From Clostridia bacterium (GTDB taxonomy: Bacteria > Bacillota > Clostridia > Oscillospirales > CAG-272), in NCBI GenBank assembly GCA_017451915.1, contig JAFTNJ010000040.1, positions 1 through 39,098 on the forward strand: a stretch of 39,098 bases of DNA. Reading direction: 5' to 3'. Position 1 is the stretch's first letter; the number at the start of each line of letters is the position of its first letter. Below are positions 30,229 to 38,949 of this stretch, piece by piece. The position numbers and the translations under genes are program-made. The notes beneath the pieces are model-generated. The model was given only the letters and a program-made list of their open reading frames with translations, did not search any database and was not told where the DNA came from.

Positions 30229-32838
30229 TTATTGCAATCTTTTTTTCAGGTCAAAGAGGAACGACATGCACTCAAAGGGGGAAAGGGTGTTGAGATCCAC
30301 ACCCTTGAGCTCGGCAATGATCTGCTCGTTGATACAGTCGTCGAAGGTGATGAGAGAATCGTCCTTCTCGGCCACCTTCTTTTTGGGACCCATGCCCCCC
30401 TCCCGATGTTCGGCAATGGCCTTGGAGGTGGCCTCCACCGAGGCCAGGATCTCCCGGGCGCGCTTGATGACCTCGTTGGGAAGGCCCGCCAGCTTGGCTA
30501 CCTCAATACCGTAGCTATCGTCGGTGGAACCCCGCACGATCTTGCGCAGGAAGGTAATGCTGTCGCCACGCTTTTTGGCGGCGATATTATAGTTGACCAC
30601 GCCCTCGAACTCCTCCTCCATGGAGGTCAGCTCGTGGTAGTGGGTTGCAAACAGGGTTTTGGCACCGATCTTGCGGCTGTTGGTGTACTCCACAATGGCA
30701 CGGGCAATGCTCATGCCGTCAAAGGTGGAGGTTCCCCGGCCAACCTCGTCGTAAATGATCAGGCTCTTGCGTGTGGCGTTCTTGAGAATATAGGAGACCT
30801 CATTCATTTCCAGCATGAAGGTGGACTGTCCCGACGCCAGATCGTCGGAGGCACCCACACGGGTGAAGACCTTGTCCACCACGCCGATGCGAGCCTCTGC
30901 CGCAGGTACAAAGGAACCGATCTGCGCCATGACGGTGATCAGGGCCACCTGGCGCATATAGGTGGATTTACCCGCCATATTGGGTCCGGTGATCAGCATG
31001 AGGCGATTGGCGGAGGTATCCAGACAAACGTCGTTGGGAACGAAATAGGTATCCTTGACGAACTGCTCCACCACGGGATGGCGACCGTCCTTGATCACGA
31101 TCTCGTCGCTCTCGTTGACCTCGGGACGGACGTAGCGATGCTTGGACGCCACCGTGGCCAGGGAGAGATAGACGTCCAGCTCGGCCAAAAGGGCCGCGGT
31201 GCGCTGGATCCGCGCGCTCTGCTCGGCAACGAAGGCACGGATCTTTTGGAAGATCTCGTACTCCAGGGCGCAGACCTTATCGGCCGCGCCCAGAATGGTG
31301 GCCTCCATGTCCTTGAGCTCCTGGGTAATGTAACGCTCGCAGTTGGAAAGGGTTTGTTTTCGGATGTAACGGTCGGGCACCTGGGAGATCAGGGACTTGG
31401 TGACCTCGATGTAGTAGCCAAAGACCTTGTTGTAGCTGACCTTGAGGGTCTTGATTCCCGTGGCGTCCCGCTCGGCCTGGGCGATCTGCTCGATCATCCC
31501 CTTGCCGTTGGCCATGACCTCCCGGAGATAGTCCACGTCCTTGTCGTAGCCCCGGGCAATGATGCCTCCCTCCCGCAACGAGAAGGGCGGCTCCTCGCAG
31601 ATGGCGGCCACAATGGTATTGTATACGTCGCCCAAAGGATCCAGATCGCTGCAAATGCGGCGTAGCTCCTCGCATTGGCTGTTGGCCAACAGCTCCCGAA
31701 TCTCGGGAAGCACCGCCGCCGTATTGCTCACGGCACGCAGATCCTTACCGTTGGCACTTCCGTAGACGATACGGGTGATCAGACGCTCCAGGTCCAGAAC
31801 GTGGGAAAGCGCCTCGGCCAGCTCCTCACGCAGCATGAAGTTGCCGCAAAATTCCTCCACCGCACTCTGACGGCGGGCAATGGCCGCAGAGTTGAGCAGC
31901 GGATGCTCCACCCACTTGCGGAGCATTCTGGCACCGGCGGCCGTCTTGGTCTTGTCCAGAACCCAGAGCAATGAGCCTCGCTTCTCCTTGGTACGCATGG
32001 ACTCGGTAAGCTCCAGGTTGCGACGGGTGTTGATATCCATTTCCAGATACTGCCCATCGGAATAGACGCTCAGCTCCTTGATGTAGGAGATATCGCTCTT
32101 TTCGGTATCGGCAAGATAGGAAAGCACCGCACCCACGGCGCGGATCATGGCATCGTCCCCCAAATGCTCGGGACGAAGCTGGGAACCAAACTGCTCCTGC
32201 ACCCGCGCGCGGGCCTCGGCAAGCTCAAAGCGAGCGGTCTGCCCGCCCGTGAGCATCATGTCCAGTCGGCTCTCCACAAACTCCCCGATCTCTCCCATAT
32301 GGGTGGGACTGAGGTTGCAAAGGATCTCCCGGGGCTCGTAGGTGCCCAGCTCGTTGCGCAAACGGGCATCCATGTTGTTGCCGTCAAAGGAGGTGGCGTA
32401 GATCTGGGCGGTGGAGATATCGGCAAAGCAGACACCGTAGGAGAACTCCCCCATGTAGAGTCCGCAAAGGTAATTGTTTTTGTGCTCGGTGAGAAGATTG
32501 GTTTCAATCAAAGTGCCGGGAGTGATGACCCGCACCACCTCTCGCCGCACCAGCCCCTTGGCAAGGGCGGGATCCTCGGTCTGCTCACAGATGGCTACCT
32601 TGTAGCCCTTTTCGATGAGCCTGCCAATGTAGACCTCCGAGGAATGAAAGGGAACGCCGCACATGGGAGCGCGCTCGGCCTCGCCGCAATCTCTGCCCGT
32701 GAGGGTCAGCTCCAGCTCGCGGGAGGCAAGGACGGCATCGTCAAAGAACATCTCGTAAAAGTCACCGAGACGGTAAAACAGGAGATAGTCCTTGTACTGC
32801 TCCTTGATCTGAAAATATTGCTCCATCATTGGGGTCAT
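30229..32838 (-). CDS. mutS: DNA mismatch repair protein MutS
   Basis: An 869-residue MutS1 of full length. The mismatch-probing Phe-x-Glu is in LGDFYEMFF. The clamp and lever domains are followed by Walker A GPNMAGKST near residue 616, Walker B IIYDEVGRGTST and ATHYHELT. The C-terminal part includes the predicted beta-clamp/dimer region ending LKKRLQ. AAGGAG is 8 bases before the ATG. It follows the YmcA/YlbF-family gene on the same strand, across a 376-base region of repeats. Confidence 0.98.
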   Translation of the reverse strand: MTPMMEQYFQIKEQYKDYLLFYRLGDFYEMFFDDAVLASRELELTLTGRDCGEAERAPMCGVPFHSSEVYIGRLIEKGYKVAICEQTEDPALAKGLVRREVVRVITPGTLIETNLLTEHKNNYLCGLYMGEFSYGVCFADISTAQIYATSFDGNNMDARLRNELGTYEPREILCNLSPTHMGEIGEFVESRLDMMLTGGQTARFELAEARARVQEQFGSQLRPEHLGDDAMIRAVGAVLSYLADTEKSDISYIKELSVYSDGQYLEMDINTRRNLELTESMRTKEKRGSLLWVLDKTKTAAGARMLRKWVEHPLLNSAAIARRQSAVEEFCGNFMLREELAEALSHVLDLERLITRIVYGSANGKDLRAVSNTAAVLPEIRELLANSQCEELRRICSDLDPLGDVYNTIVAAICEEPPFSLREGGIIARGYDKDVDYLREVMANGKGMIEQIAQAERDATGIKTLKVSYNKVFGYYIEVTKSLISQVPDRYIRKQTLSNCERYITQELKDMEATILGAADKVCALEYEIFQKIRAFVAEQSARIQRTAALLAELDVYLSLATVASKHRYVRPEVNESDEIVIKDGRHPVVEQFVKDTYFVPNDVCLDTSANRLMLITGPNMAGKSTYMRQVALITVMAQIGSFVPAAEARIGVVDKVFTRVGASDDLASGQSTFMLEMNEVSYILKNATRKSLIIYDEVGRGTSTFDGMSIARAIVEYTNSRKIGAKTLFATHYHELTSMEEEFEGVVNYNIAAKKRGDSITFLRKIVRGSTDDSYGIEVAKLAGLPNEVIKRAREILASVEATSKAIAEHREGGMGPKKKVAEKDDSLITFDDCINEQIIAELKGVDLNTLSPFECMSFLFDLKKRLQ

Positions 32839-32896
32839 GGCGGGTACTCCTTTTCTTTTGAAAATGAATCATAAATCGCTAACCACTTGCAAAAAT

Positions 32897-33080
32897 CCCT
32901 CTCCGTCACGCAACGCAAAAACGAATACGTTCGTTTTTTGCGGCGTGCCACCTCTCCCAAAGGGCGAGGCTTGGAAACCAACTCCCAATAACGAACCGTT
33001 CGGAAAGACGGTTGGACATTGAGGAACCTACGTTAGGCTCTCCCGCTGGGAGAGCTCCCGCCAAAAGGCGGGTGAGAGGG
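32897..33080. repeat. Type B dispersed repeat, copy 3 (expanded)
   Basis: It has CCCTCTCCGTCACGC...GCGTGCCACCTCTCCC, an inserted GCAAAAAACGAA-type palindrome around 32925, and GGCTCTCCC-GCT-GGGAGAGC with CCCGCC-AAAA-GGCGGG-TGAGAGG at the right. The last stem is G-C where copy 2 has A-T, a compensatory change. Confidence 0.8.
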
Positions 33081-33106
33081 CGATCCTTTGGAAAGATTTC
33101 CTTCAC

Positions 33107-33213
33107 ACGCCGCAGGCGTATTTCACCGATGCTTGCCATCGATTTCACTCGCCGCAGGCGAATTTCACACGGCAAAGCCGTATTTCACTGCAAAAACCGC
33201 AGGCGGTTTTTGC
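33107..33213. repeat. Tandem array of five hairpins with GTGAAAT spacers
   Basis: Units begin at 33107, 33127, 33149, 33169 and 33190. The stems are ACGCC/GGCGT, CGATG/CATCG, TCGCC/GGCGA, ACGGC/GCCGT and GCAAAAACC/GGTTTTTGC. Plus-strand spacers are ATTTCAC(T/C); on the minus strand, the direction of the flanking genes, they read GTGAAAT. The first unit begins two bases after the stop of the YmcA-like gene. Stem sequences differ completely but pairing is kept in every unit. Confidence 0.85.
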
Positions 33214-33214
33214 T

Positions 33215-33601
33215 TTAGTGGCATCCTCCGCAGGTGGCGCAGTTGTGAGTGCAACCCGAGGGCTGCTCCCCGGTGATCTGGGTCATAATGGTGTTGTTGA
33301 CGGCGTTCATCAGATCGTTGACCTCGGCCTGTACCCGGTTGAGCTCCACAAATACGGGATGCTCGGCGATGAGCTTGTAGAGCTCGTCGATGCGCTTTTG
33401 AATGACCTCGATCATTTGCATATCGCGGTCGGCTCTGGCCACCTCGGCCTGCATAGCCTTTTGCTGAACCTCGTACTCGATCATATATTTCTTCAGCTGA
33501 GGGTTGTCCTCGTAATCCTTCTTCGCCTTTTCCAGGGCGATCAGGCGGGCATCATCCTTCAGCTTCTTTCCAAGCTCTGCTGCAAGTTCAAAAATTTCCA
33601 T
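33215..33601 (-). CDS. YmcA/YlbF-family protein with cysteine-rich tail (RicA-like)
   Basis: A 128-residue helical protein of the Com_YlbF family. The helical core includes KAKKDYEDNPQLKKYMIEYEVQQKA and PVFVELNRVQAEVNDLMNAVNNT. The C-terminus carries Cys117, Cys121, Cys124 and Cys127 plus His128 in GCTHNCATCGGCH, a likely metal or Fe-S ligand set. In Bacillus, YmcA, YlbF and YaaT form the Fe-S RicAFT complex that governs RNase Y cleavage, competence and sporulation. Gene order next to miaB and before mutS equals ymcB-ymcA in B. subtilis, so orthology to ymcA is inferred from position. AAAGGA lies 10 bases before the ATG; the miaB gene ends 44 bases upstream. Confidence 0.88.
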   Translation of the reverse strand: MEIFELAAELGKKLKDDARLIALEKAKKDYEDNPQLKKYMIEYEVQQKAMQAEVARADRDMQMIEVIQKRIDELYKLIAEHPVFVELNRVQAEVNDLMNAVNNTIMTQITGEQPSGCTHNCATCGGCH

Positions 33602-33645
33602 GGTTTTTATTTCCTTTCTGTATTCCCAAAACGGGAGGTATTGTT

Positions 33646-35064
33646 TTATATCTTTTTGCCGTAGAAAGCGAATGCGTCGGCTCTGTCGGCAACAAAGTCA
33701 ACGAATTTGCCGGTATCCTCGGGAGCGCCCTCAAAGAAGGCGATCTTGTTCCCCTCGGTGCGCCCCGAATAAAGGGCAGGATTGTTCTTGCTCACGCCGT
33801 CGCACAGCACGCGGAGAGGCTTGCCCACCAGGGGCTGATTCTTAGCCTTGGCGATCTCGCCCTGCAGAGCCAGCAAACGGTCAAAGCGGGCGTTTTGAAT
33901 CTCTCGGGGAACCTGCTCCATCTCGGCGGCGGGGGTGCCCTTTCGAGGAGAGTAAATGAAGGAATAGAGCATATCAAAGCCCACGGTGCGAAGCATATTC
34001 AGCGTTCCCTCAAAATCCTCCTCCGATTCCCCGGGGAATCCCACGATGATGTCCGAGGTGATGGTGACGTCGGGCATCTTCTCCCGCATATAGGATACAA
34101 TGTCCAGGTAGCGCGCCGTATCGTAATGACGGTTCATAGCCTTCAGAATCTTGTCACTTCCCGATTGCATGGGAAGATGGAAGTGCCGCGCAATGTGCTC
34201 GGAGGCGGCCATGACGTCGATCAGCTTTCGGCTGGCGTCCTTGGGATGACTGGTCATAAAGCGAAGATAGAAGTCCCCCTCAATCTTGTCCAGCTCGGCC
34301 AGAAGATCGGCAAAATCGTAAGGGTAGCCGCTATCCTTGCCGTAGGAGTTGACATTTTGCCCCAAAAGGGTAATATCCTTGTACCCCTTGGCAACCAGCT
34401 CCCGGACCTCCTCCACAATGGGACCCATCTCCCGGCTGCGCTCCCGCCCGCGGACGTAGGGAACGATGCAGTAGGAGCAAAAATTGTTGCAGCCGTACAT
34501 AATGGACACCCAGGCCCGATAGCTGCTCTCCCGGCGGATGGGAAGTCCCTCGGCCACCAGGTATTCGGTTTCCTCGGGACAGTAGAGCCGCTTCCCTTTT
34601 GCCAGCTTTTCGCAGAGAAGCTGGGGGAACCGATGAATGGACGAGGTTCCAAAGACGAAATCCACGTAAGGGTAGCGGAATTTGATATCGTCTTTGCGGT
34701 GCTCCTGGGTCACCATACAGCCGCAGACCGCGATGACCAGAGAGGGATTTTTGGTTTTGAGATGCTTGTATTGCCCCACGATGGAGAGAGCCTTTTGCTC
34801 GGCGTGCTCCCGAATGGCGCAGGTGTTGACCACGATCAGATCGGCCGCCTCGGGACAATCCACAACGGTGTATCCCATGGCCTCCGAGAGCCCGGCCAGC
34901 TTTTCGCTGTCGGCTTCATTTTGCTGACAGCCAAAGGTCAGCACAAAGGCCCCGCGACGCGTGCCGTGCTCGGCCAGATAGGCGTCGTTGTCCCGCCGCA
35001 TCCGAGCGATGTACGCCTGTTGAGCTTCGATCTCCTCGGGGGGAAGAATATTGTTCTTGTTCAT
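33646..35064 (-). CDS. miaB: tRNA-2-methylthio-N6-dimethylallyladenosine synthase
   Basis: A 472-residue methylthiotransferase. The N-terminal auxiliary cluster cysteines lie in FGCQQNEAD, NTCAIREHA and VCGCM. The radical SAM motif is Cys192-x3-Cys196-x2-Cys199 in CNNFCSYC. HPKD, LPMQSGSD and GFPGESEEDF follow, and a C-terminal TRAM domain ends the protein. It adds the methylthio group to i6A37 of tRNAs reading codons that start with U. A consensus promoter lies 42 bases upstream. Head of the miaB-ymcA-mutS run. AAAGG is about 11 bases before the ATG. Confidence 0.97.
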   Translation of the reverse strand: MNKNNILPPEEIEAQQAYIARMRRDNDAYLAEHGTRRGAFVLTFGCQQNEADSEKLAGLSEAMGYTVVDCPEAADLIVVNTCAIREHAEQKALSIVGQYKHLKTKNPSLVIAVCGCMVTQEHRKDDIKFRYPYVDFVFGTSSIHRFPQLLCEKLAKGKRLYCPEETEYLVAEGLPIRRESSYRAWVSIMYGCNNFCSYCIVPYVRGRERSREMGPIVEEVRELVAKGYKDITLLGQNVNSYGKDSGYPYDFADLLAELDKIEGDFYLRFMTSHPKDASRKLIDVMAASEHIARHFHLPMQSGSDKILKAMNRHYDTARYLDIVSYMREKMPDVTITSDIIVGFPGESEEDFEGTLNMLRTVGFDMLYSFIYSPRKGTPAAEMEQVPREIQNARFDRLLALQGEIAKAKNQPLVGKPLRVLCDGVSKNNPALYSGRTEGNKIAFFEGAPEDTGKFVDFVADRADAFAFYGKKI

Positions 35065-35105
35065 ATTGATTTATGCCTTTCTTTCGGCGATAGTTATCTC
35101 ATTAT

Positions 35106-35134
35106 ATTATACAATAAAAAGGGAGGAAAGTCAA
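35106..35134 (-). promoter_or_regulatory. miaB: Promoter of the miaB run
   Basis: On the minus strand TTGACT (35134-35129), 17-base spacer, TATAAT (35111-35106). It begins only about 12 bases past the T-tract of the upstream gene's terminator. Confidence 0.9.
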
Positions 35135-35145
35135 GAAGAAATAGC

Positions 35146-35188
35146 GAAAAACAAAGGCCGCCCCCAACGCATTCTTGCGCCGGGGGCG
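35146..35188 (-). terminator. Terminator of the DUF6259-like gene
   Basis: On the minus strand CGCCCCCGGCGC pairs with GCGTTGGGGGCG (two G-T) around AAGAAT. It is followed by GCCTTTGTTTTT. Confidence 0.88.
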
Positions 35189-35253
35189 AGGGATGATATG
35201 ATTGCATGACCGTGGTGAGATTCTTGGTCATTTTTCTTCTTCCGCCCCGTACC

Positions 35254-37254
35254 TTAAAGCTCTATAAAGCAGACGGCGTCCTTCTCCAGATTGACGCGGA
35301 CGCGCTTGCCGGTAGCGGTGTTGGTGTAGGTAACGGTGTCTTCCTGATCCGACCAGTTCCAAACCGCCACGCCCAGAGCTCCGTCGGGGGCAACATAGGC
35401 CTTTTGCAGAAATACCTTTTTGTCGTAGCAGAAGCCATCCTCATCCACAAAGATTCCGTAGTGGAAAAACTTGCTGTACTGCTTCCGCAGGGCGATGATG
35501 GTCTTCATATACGCCACGTAGTTGGGAATGTCCTCGGGGGTTCCCGCGCAGCGGAAGATGGAAAGGTCAAAAGCGAGGCCAAAAACGAAGGAATTGTTGC
35601 AGGCATCCTTGTAGTTGGTTTCATCCAGGGCGTTGTTGCGGTTGGTCATGCGGATCTCGGGGAAGGTGTAGCGGAAGACCTGGGGGATACGCGAGGTGCG
35701 AATGAAGAAGGTGGGGGGCTGGATCACGTCCATATGCTGGGCATAGATATCCACACAATGCTCCTGCATCATCAGCTTTTCCTCGCCCTTTGCCTTGATA
35801 TTGGCGCGCAGGCCCTTGTAACGGTCGGCCTTGGAGGAACGGGCTTCGTTGGGCTTATTGTGATCGTGACCCTCGGCAATGCAGAACAGGGGGCGGGTGC
35901 CGCCCAGATCGTAGAGCACGCCGTCGGCGCCCAGGCTCAGGCAATAGTCGGTGCTTTCCTTCATTTTCTCCTGCCAGAGATCCGAGCCCGAGCAGGCACA
36001 AAACTGGTCGCGGGGCAGATTCATCAGCTTGCGGTAGGTACCGTCCGCGCCGTAGGTCTCGCTGTAACGGGTGTAGCGTCCCCAAATGTCCTTGCAAAGA
36101 ACCGCTTCCCCACCCTCCTCACGGAAGAACTTACTGTATTCGTCCACGGCGTGATAGCTGAGGTACATGATCAGCTTGCCGCCCTTGGAATGCACGTACT
36201 CCAGCCCCTGCTTGAAATCCTCCTCGTAGCGGGGATCCAGCCGGTAATCGGGACGCAAGCGGCCAAAGCCGCCCTGGGGCCAGCCCAGCACGAACAGGGT
36301 GTTCAGCCCTGCCGCCTGCACCATATCGAACATACGGGGAATATCGGTAAAACGGAAGTTGAATTCTCCCGACTGGGTACGGAAGATGCAACGCAAAAAG
36401 CCGTCAAACTCCGAGCCCCACGCGGGACGCACGGGTGCCGTCCAGCCGTAATCCTCGTCCATCCATTTACGGTAGAGATTGGCACCGCTGTGCCAATCCT
36501 CCGCGAAGAAAGCGTACACGATGGGCGGGGTCTGATAGCTCTCACCCTTCTTCAAAAAGGGATATTGACAAATGCCCATGCGCAGGCTGCAATCCGCCAC
36601 TCTGCGCTCCACGTGCATACAGATCATGCGGTGCTTGACGTCATGGTTGCCCACGTAAATCGATTCCTTCTCGTTGAACAGGGAGAACCACTGCATACAA
36701 CACATACCAGGATAAGGCAGATCCAGGTCGGCGTGGCGATGGTCGGGGCGATCGTATTTCCGTTTATACAATTTGTCGGAATGCTTGAAGAAATCGGCGT
36801 GATAGGGATCGGCAATATCATCCCCCAAATGCAGGGGCGTGACCAGATGATCGGTCAGGGTATCATCGCCCAGGGTTCCAATGCCCGCCAGAGCCGTGGT
36901 GATCAGCTCCATTACCTCAACTTCGGAGTTGTTGGTGATTTCCGAGACCACGGACAAACGCTCCTCGGTCAGGGTCAGCGTGAATTGCAACCGAATATTC
37001 AGCACGCCGTTGGGAGAGACCAGGGTACCGTAAACCACGGTCATCACGTTGCCGCTGACCGAAATGCCGGGCGCGGGCTGATCCTTGGCGTCAATGGGGC
37101 GTTCCTCAAAATCCTCGATCTTATAAAGCAGACGGAACAGCTCCCCCTTTGCGGTGCAATATTCGTGTCCGGTCTTTTTGTTGAATACCGAGCAGATCGC
37201 GCCCTGCTCGTCCAAGGCGTACGAAAGAACATCGTTTTGTAAAATGTGTAGCAT
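35254..37254 (-). CDS. Glycoside hydrolase-like TIM-barrel protein (DUF6259 type)
   Basis: A 666-residue cytoplasmic protein. An N-terminal beta-sandwich of about 260 residues (YALDEQGAICSVFNKKTGHEY at the start) precedes a TIM barrel with FFAEDWHSGANLYRKWM, GLNTLFVLGWPQGGFG and RPDYRLDPRYEEDFKQGLEY. Asp449 in GVLYDLGG is the likely nucleophile, with Glu498 in MMQEHC as a possible acid/base. A C-terminal beta domain ends the protein. The pattern matches proteins annotated DUF6259, related in fold to clan GH-D enzymes; biochemical activity is not known to me. GGAGG lies 6 bases before the ATG. It has its own promoter and terminator and no sugar transporter nearby. Confidence 0.7.
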   Translation of the reverse strand: MLHILQNDVLSYALDEQGAICSVFNKKTGHEYCTAKGELFRLLYKIEDFEERPIDAKDQPAPGISVSGNVMTVVYGTLVSPNGVLNIRLQFTLTLTEERLSVVSEITNNSEVEVMELITTALAGIGTLGDDTLTDHLVTPLHLGDDIADPYHADFFKHSDKLYKRKYDRPDHRHADLDLPYPGMCCMQWFSLFNEKESIYVGNHDVKHRMICMHVERRVADCSLRMGICQYPFLKKGESYQTPPIVYAFFAEDWHSGANLYRKWMDEDYGWTAPVRPAWGSEFDGFLRCIFRTQSGEFNFRFTDIPRMFDMVQAAGLNTLFVLGWPQGGFGRLRPDYRLDPRYEEDFKQGLEYVHSKGGKLIMYLSYHAVDEYSKFFREEGGEAVLCKDIWGRYTRYSETYGADGTYRKLMNLPRDQFCACSGSDLWQEKMKESTDYCLSLGADGVLYDLGGTRPLFCIAEGHDHNKPNEARSSKADRYKGLRANIKAKGEEKLMMQEHCVDIYAQHMDVIQPPTFFIRTSRIPQVFRYTFPEIRMTNRNNALDETNYKDACNNSFVFGLAFDLSIFRCAGTPEDIPNYVAYMKTIIALRKQYSKFFHYGIFVDEDGFCYDKKVFLQKAYVAPDGALGVAVWNWSDQEDTVTYTNTATGKRVRVNLEKDAVCFIEL

Positions 37255-37290
37255 AGGCTTCCTCCCAACCTTTCTTGCAATTTCCTCTCT

Positions 37291-37319
37291 ATTTTACCAA
37301 AAAAGCGTTTTTGGGGCAA
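37291..37319 (-). promoter_or_regulatory. Promoter of the DUF6259-like gene with nearby palindrome
   Basis: On the minus strand TTGCCC (37319-37314), 17-base spacer, TAAAAT (37296-37291). A near-palindrome GTAAAACGATCATTTAC (37343-37359) lies 24 bases upstream of the -35, a position suited to an activator site; this is a guess. Confidence 0.7.
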
Positions 37320-37373
37320 TATGTAAAATGCTCAATATTTAAGTAAAACGATCATTTACCATCGGCAACGAAC

Positions 37374-37413
37374 AAAAAAATCCCGAGGAAAGCGCGGTTA
37401 CGTTTTCCTCGGG
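37374..37413 (-). terminator. Terminator of glyS
   Basis: On the minus strand CCCGAGGAAA pairs perfectly with TTTCCTCGGG around a 12-base loop and is followed by ATTTTTTTG. Confidence 0.94.
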
Positions 37414-37432
37414 GGCTTTTATTCATTTCAGA

Positions 37433-38848
37433 TCAGAACGCGATCTTCTTTTCAATGTAATCCTTCAGCTCGGCAATCGGGATACGAACCTGCTCCATGG
37501 TGTCACGGTCACGAACGGTAACGCAGTTGTCGGCTTCCTTGGTGTCGTCGCCCACCGTTTCAAAGTCCACGGTGATGCAAAGAGGAGTACCGATCTCGTC
37601 CTCGCGACGGTATCTCTTACCGATAGAACCGGTTTCGTCGTAGTCCACCATAAAGTACTTGGAGAGCTCCTCGTAGATCTCGCCGGCCTTGTCTGCCAGC
37701 TTCTTGGAAAGGGGCAGAACGGCAACCTTGAAGGGTGCCAGGGCGGGATGCAGGTGCAGAACGGTACGGACGTCGTTCTTCGCCTCGTCGATGACTTCCT
37801 CATCGTAAGCGTCTACCAGGAAGGCCAGGGCCACACGGTCGGCACCCAGAGAGGGCTCGATAACGTAGGGGATATAGTGCTCGTTGGTTTCCTGATCAAA
37901 GTAGGTCATATCCTTACCGCTGTGGGTCTGGTGCTGGCCCAGGTCATAGTCGGTACGGTCGGCAATGCCCCAGAGCTCGCCCCATCCAAAGGGGAAGAGG
38001 AACTCAAAGTCGGTGGTTGCCTTGGAGTAGAAGCAAAGCTCCTCGGGATCGTGGTCACGCAGACGAAGATTCTCGTCGCGCATACCCAGGTTCAGAAGGA
38101 ACTTATGGCAGTAATCCTTCCAATAAGCGAACCATTCCAGGTCGGTGCCGGGCTTGCAGAAGAACTCCAGCTCCATCTGCTCGAACTCACGGGTACGGAA
38201 CACGAAGTTGCCGGGGGTAATCTCGTTACGGAAGGACTTACCGATCTGGGCAATACCGAAGGGCAGCTTTTTACGGGTGGAACGCTGTGCCGCGGGGAAG
38301 TTTACAAAAATACCCTGGGCGGTCTCGGGACGGAGATACACGGTGTTGGTGTTGTCCTCGGTTACGCCGATAAAGGTCTTGAACATCAGGTTAAACTTCT
38401 TAATGTCGGCAAAGTTGGTGCTTCCGCACTGAGGGCAAACAATGCCCTTTTCCTTAATGTATTCGGCCATCTCCTCAAAGCTCCAGCCGGCGGGGTTGTC
38501 CTCCAGACCGTTCTGGAAGGCGTAGTCCTCAATGAGCTTATCGGCGCGATGACGCATTTTGCACTGCTTGCAGTCCATCAAGGGGTCGGAAAATCCGCCC
38601 ACGTGTCCCGAAGCCACCCAGGCCTGGGGATTCATAATGATGGCGCTGTCCAGACCCACGTTGTAGCGGCTTTCCTGCACGAACTTCTTCCACCAGGCGC
38701 GCTTGACGTTGTTCTTAAACTCCACGCCAAGAGGGCCGTAATCCCAGGAGTTGGCCAGGCCGCCGTAGATCTCGGATCCGGGGAAGATAAATCCGCGGGT
38801 CTTGCAAAGGGCAACGATCTTGTCCATTGTCTTTTCACAGTTCTTCAT
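37433..38848 (-). CDS. glyS: Glycyl-tRNA synthetase, single-chain alpha2 type
   Basis: A 471-residue class II synthetase of the alpha2 form shared by many Clostridia, archaea and eukaryotes, in place of the GlyQ/GlyS two-subunit form. It shows [22 protein letters not shown], a zinc pair of [11 protein letters not shown] and CPQCGSTN, motif 2 in [21 protein letters not shown], and motif 3 in [15 protein letters not shown]. The C-terminal anticodon-binding domain starts near [10 protein letters not shown]. The ATG at 38848 has AGGAGA 7 bases before it; an in-frame upstream start at 38875 overlaps a leader palindrome and is less likely. It is monocistronic. The leader is too short for a T-box. 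Confidence 0.97.
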   Translation of the reverse strand: MKNCEKTMDKIVALCKTRGFIFPGSEIYGGLANSWDYGPLGVEFKNNVKRAWWKKFVQESRYNVGLDSAIIMNPQAWVASGHVGGFSDPLMDCKQCKMRHRADKLIEDYAFQNGLEDNPAGWSFEEMAEYIKEKGIVCPQCGSTNFADIKKFNLMFKTFIGVTEDNTNTVYLRPETAQGIFVNFPAAQRSTRKKLPFGIAQIGKSFRNEITPGNFVFRTREFEQMELEFFCKPGTDLEWFAYWKDYCHKFLLNLGMRDENLRLRDHDPEELCFYSKATTDFEFLFPFGWGELWGIADRTDYDLGQHQTHSGKDMTYFDQETNEHYIPYVIEPSLGADRVALAFLVDAYDEEVIDEAKNDVRTVLHLHPALAPFKVAVLPLSKKLADKAGEIYEELSKYFMVDYDETGSIGKRYRREDEIGTPLCITVDFETVGDDTKEADNCVTVRDRDTMEQVRIPIAELKDYIEKKIAF

Positions 38849-38867
38849 ATCGTACTCTCCTAAAACC

Positions 38868-38928
38868 GTACGCAAGCGTACTTGTTATCATAATGATTTA
38901 TTATACCATTTTCCCGTGGGATTGTCAA
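38868..38928 (-). promoter_or_regulatory. glyS: Promoter and leader palindrome of glyS
   Basis: On the minus strand TTGACA (38928-38923), 17-base spacer, TATAAT (38905-38900). The 14-base perfect palindrome GTACGCAAGCGTAC-type (38868-38881) lies between the start of transcription and the ribosome site and could be an operator or small RNA hairpin. Confidence 0.88.
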
Positions 38929-38949
38929 TACCTGCGGCAAAGAAAAAAA

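Noticed and set aside
33107-33213. CRISPR array
   Set aside because: The repeated seven-base spacers are too short, the units between them are palindromes and not unique spacers, and no cas genes are present.
38849-38899. T-box leader for glyS
   Set aside because: Only about 45 bases lie between the -10 region and the start codon, with no specifier loop, T-box sequence or antiterminator.
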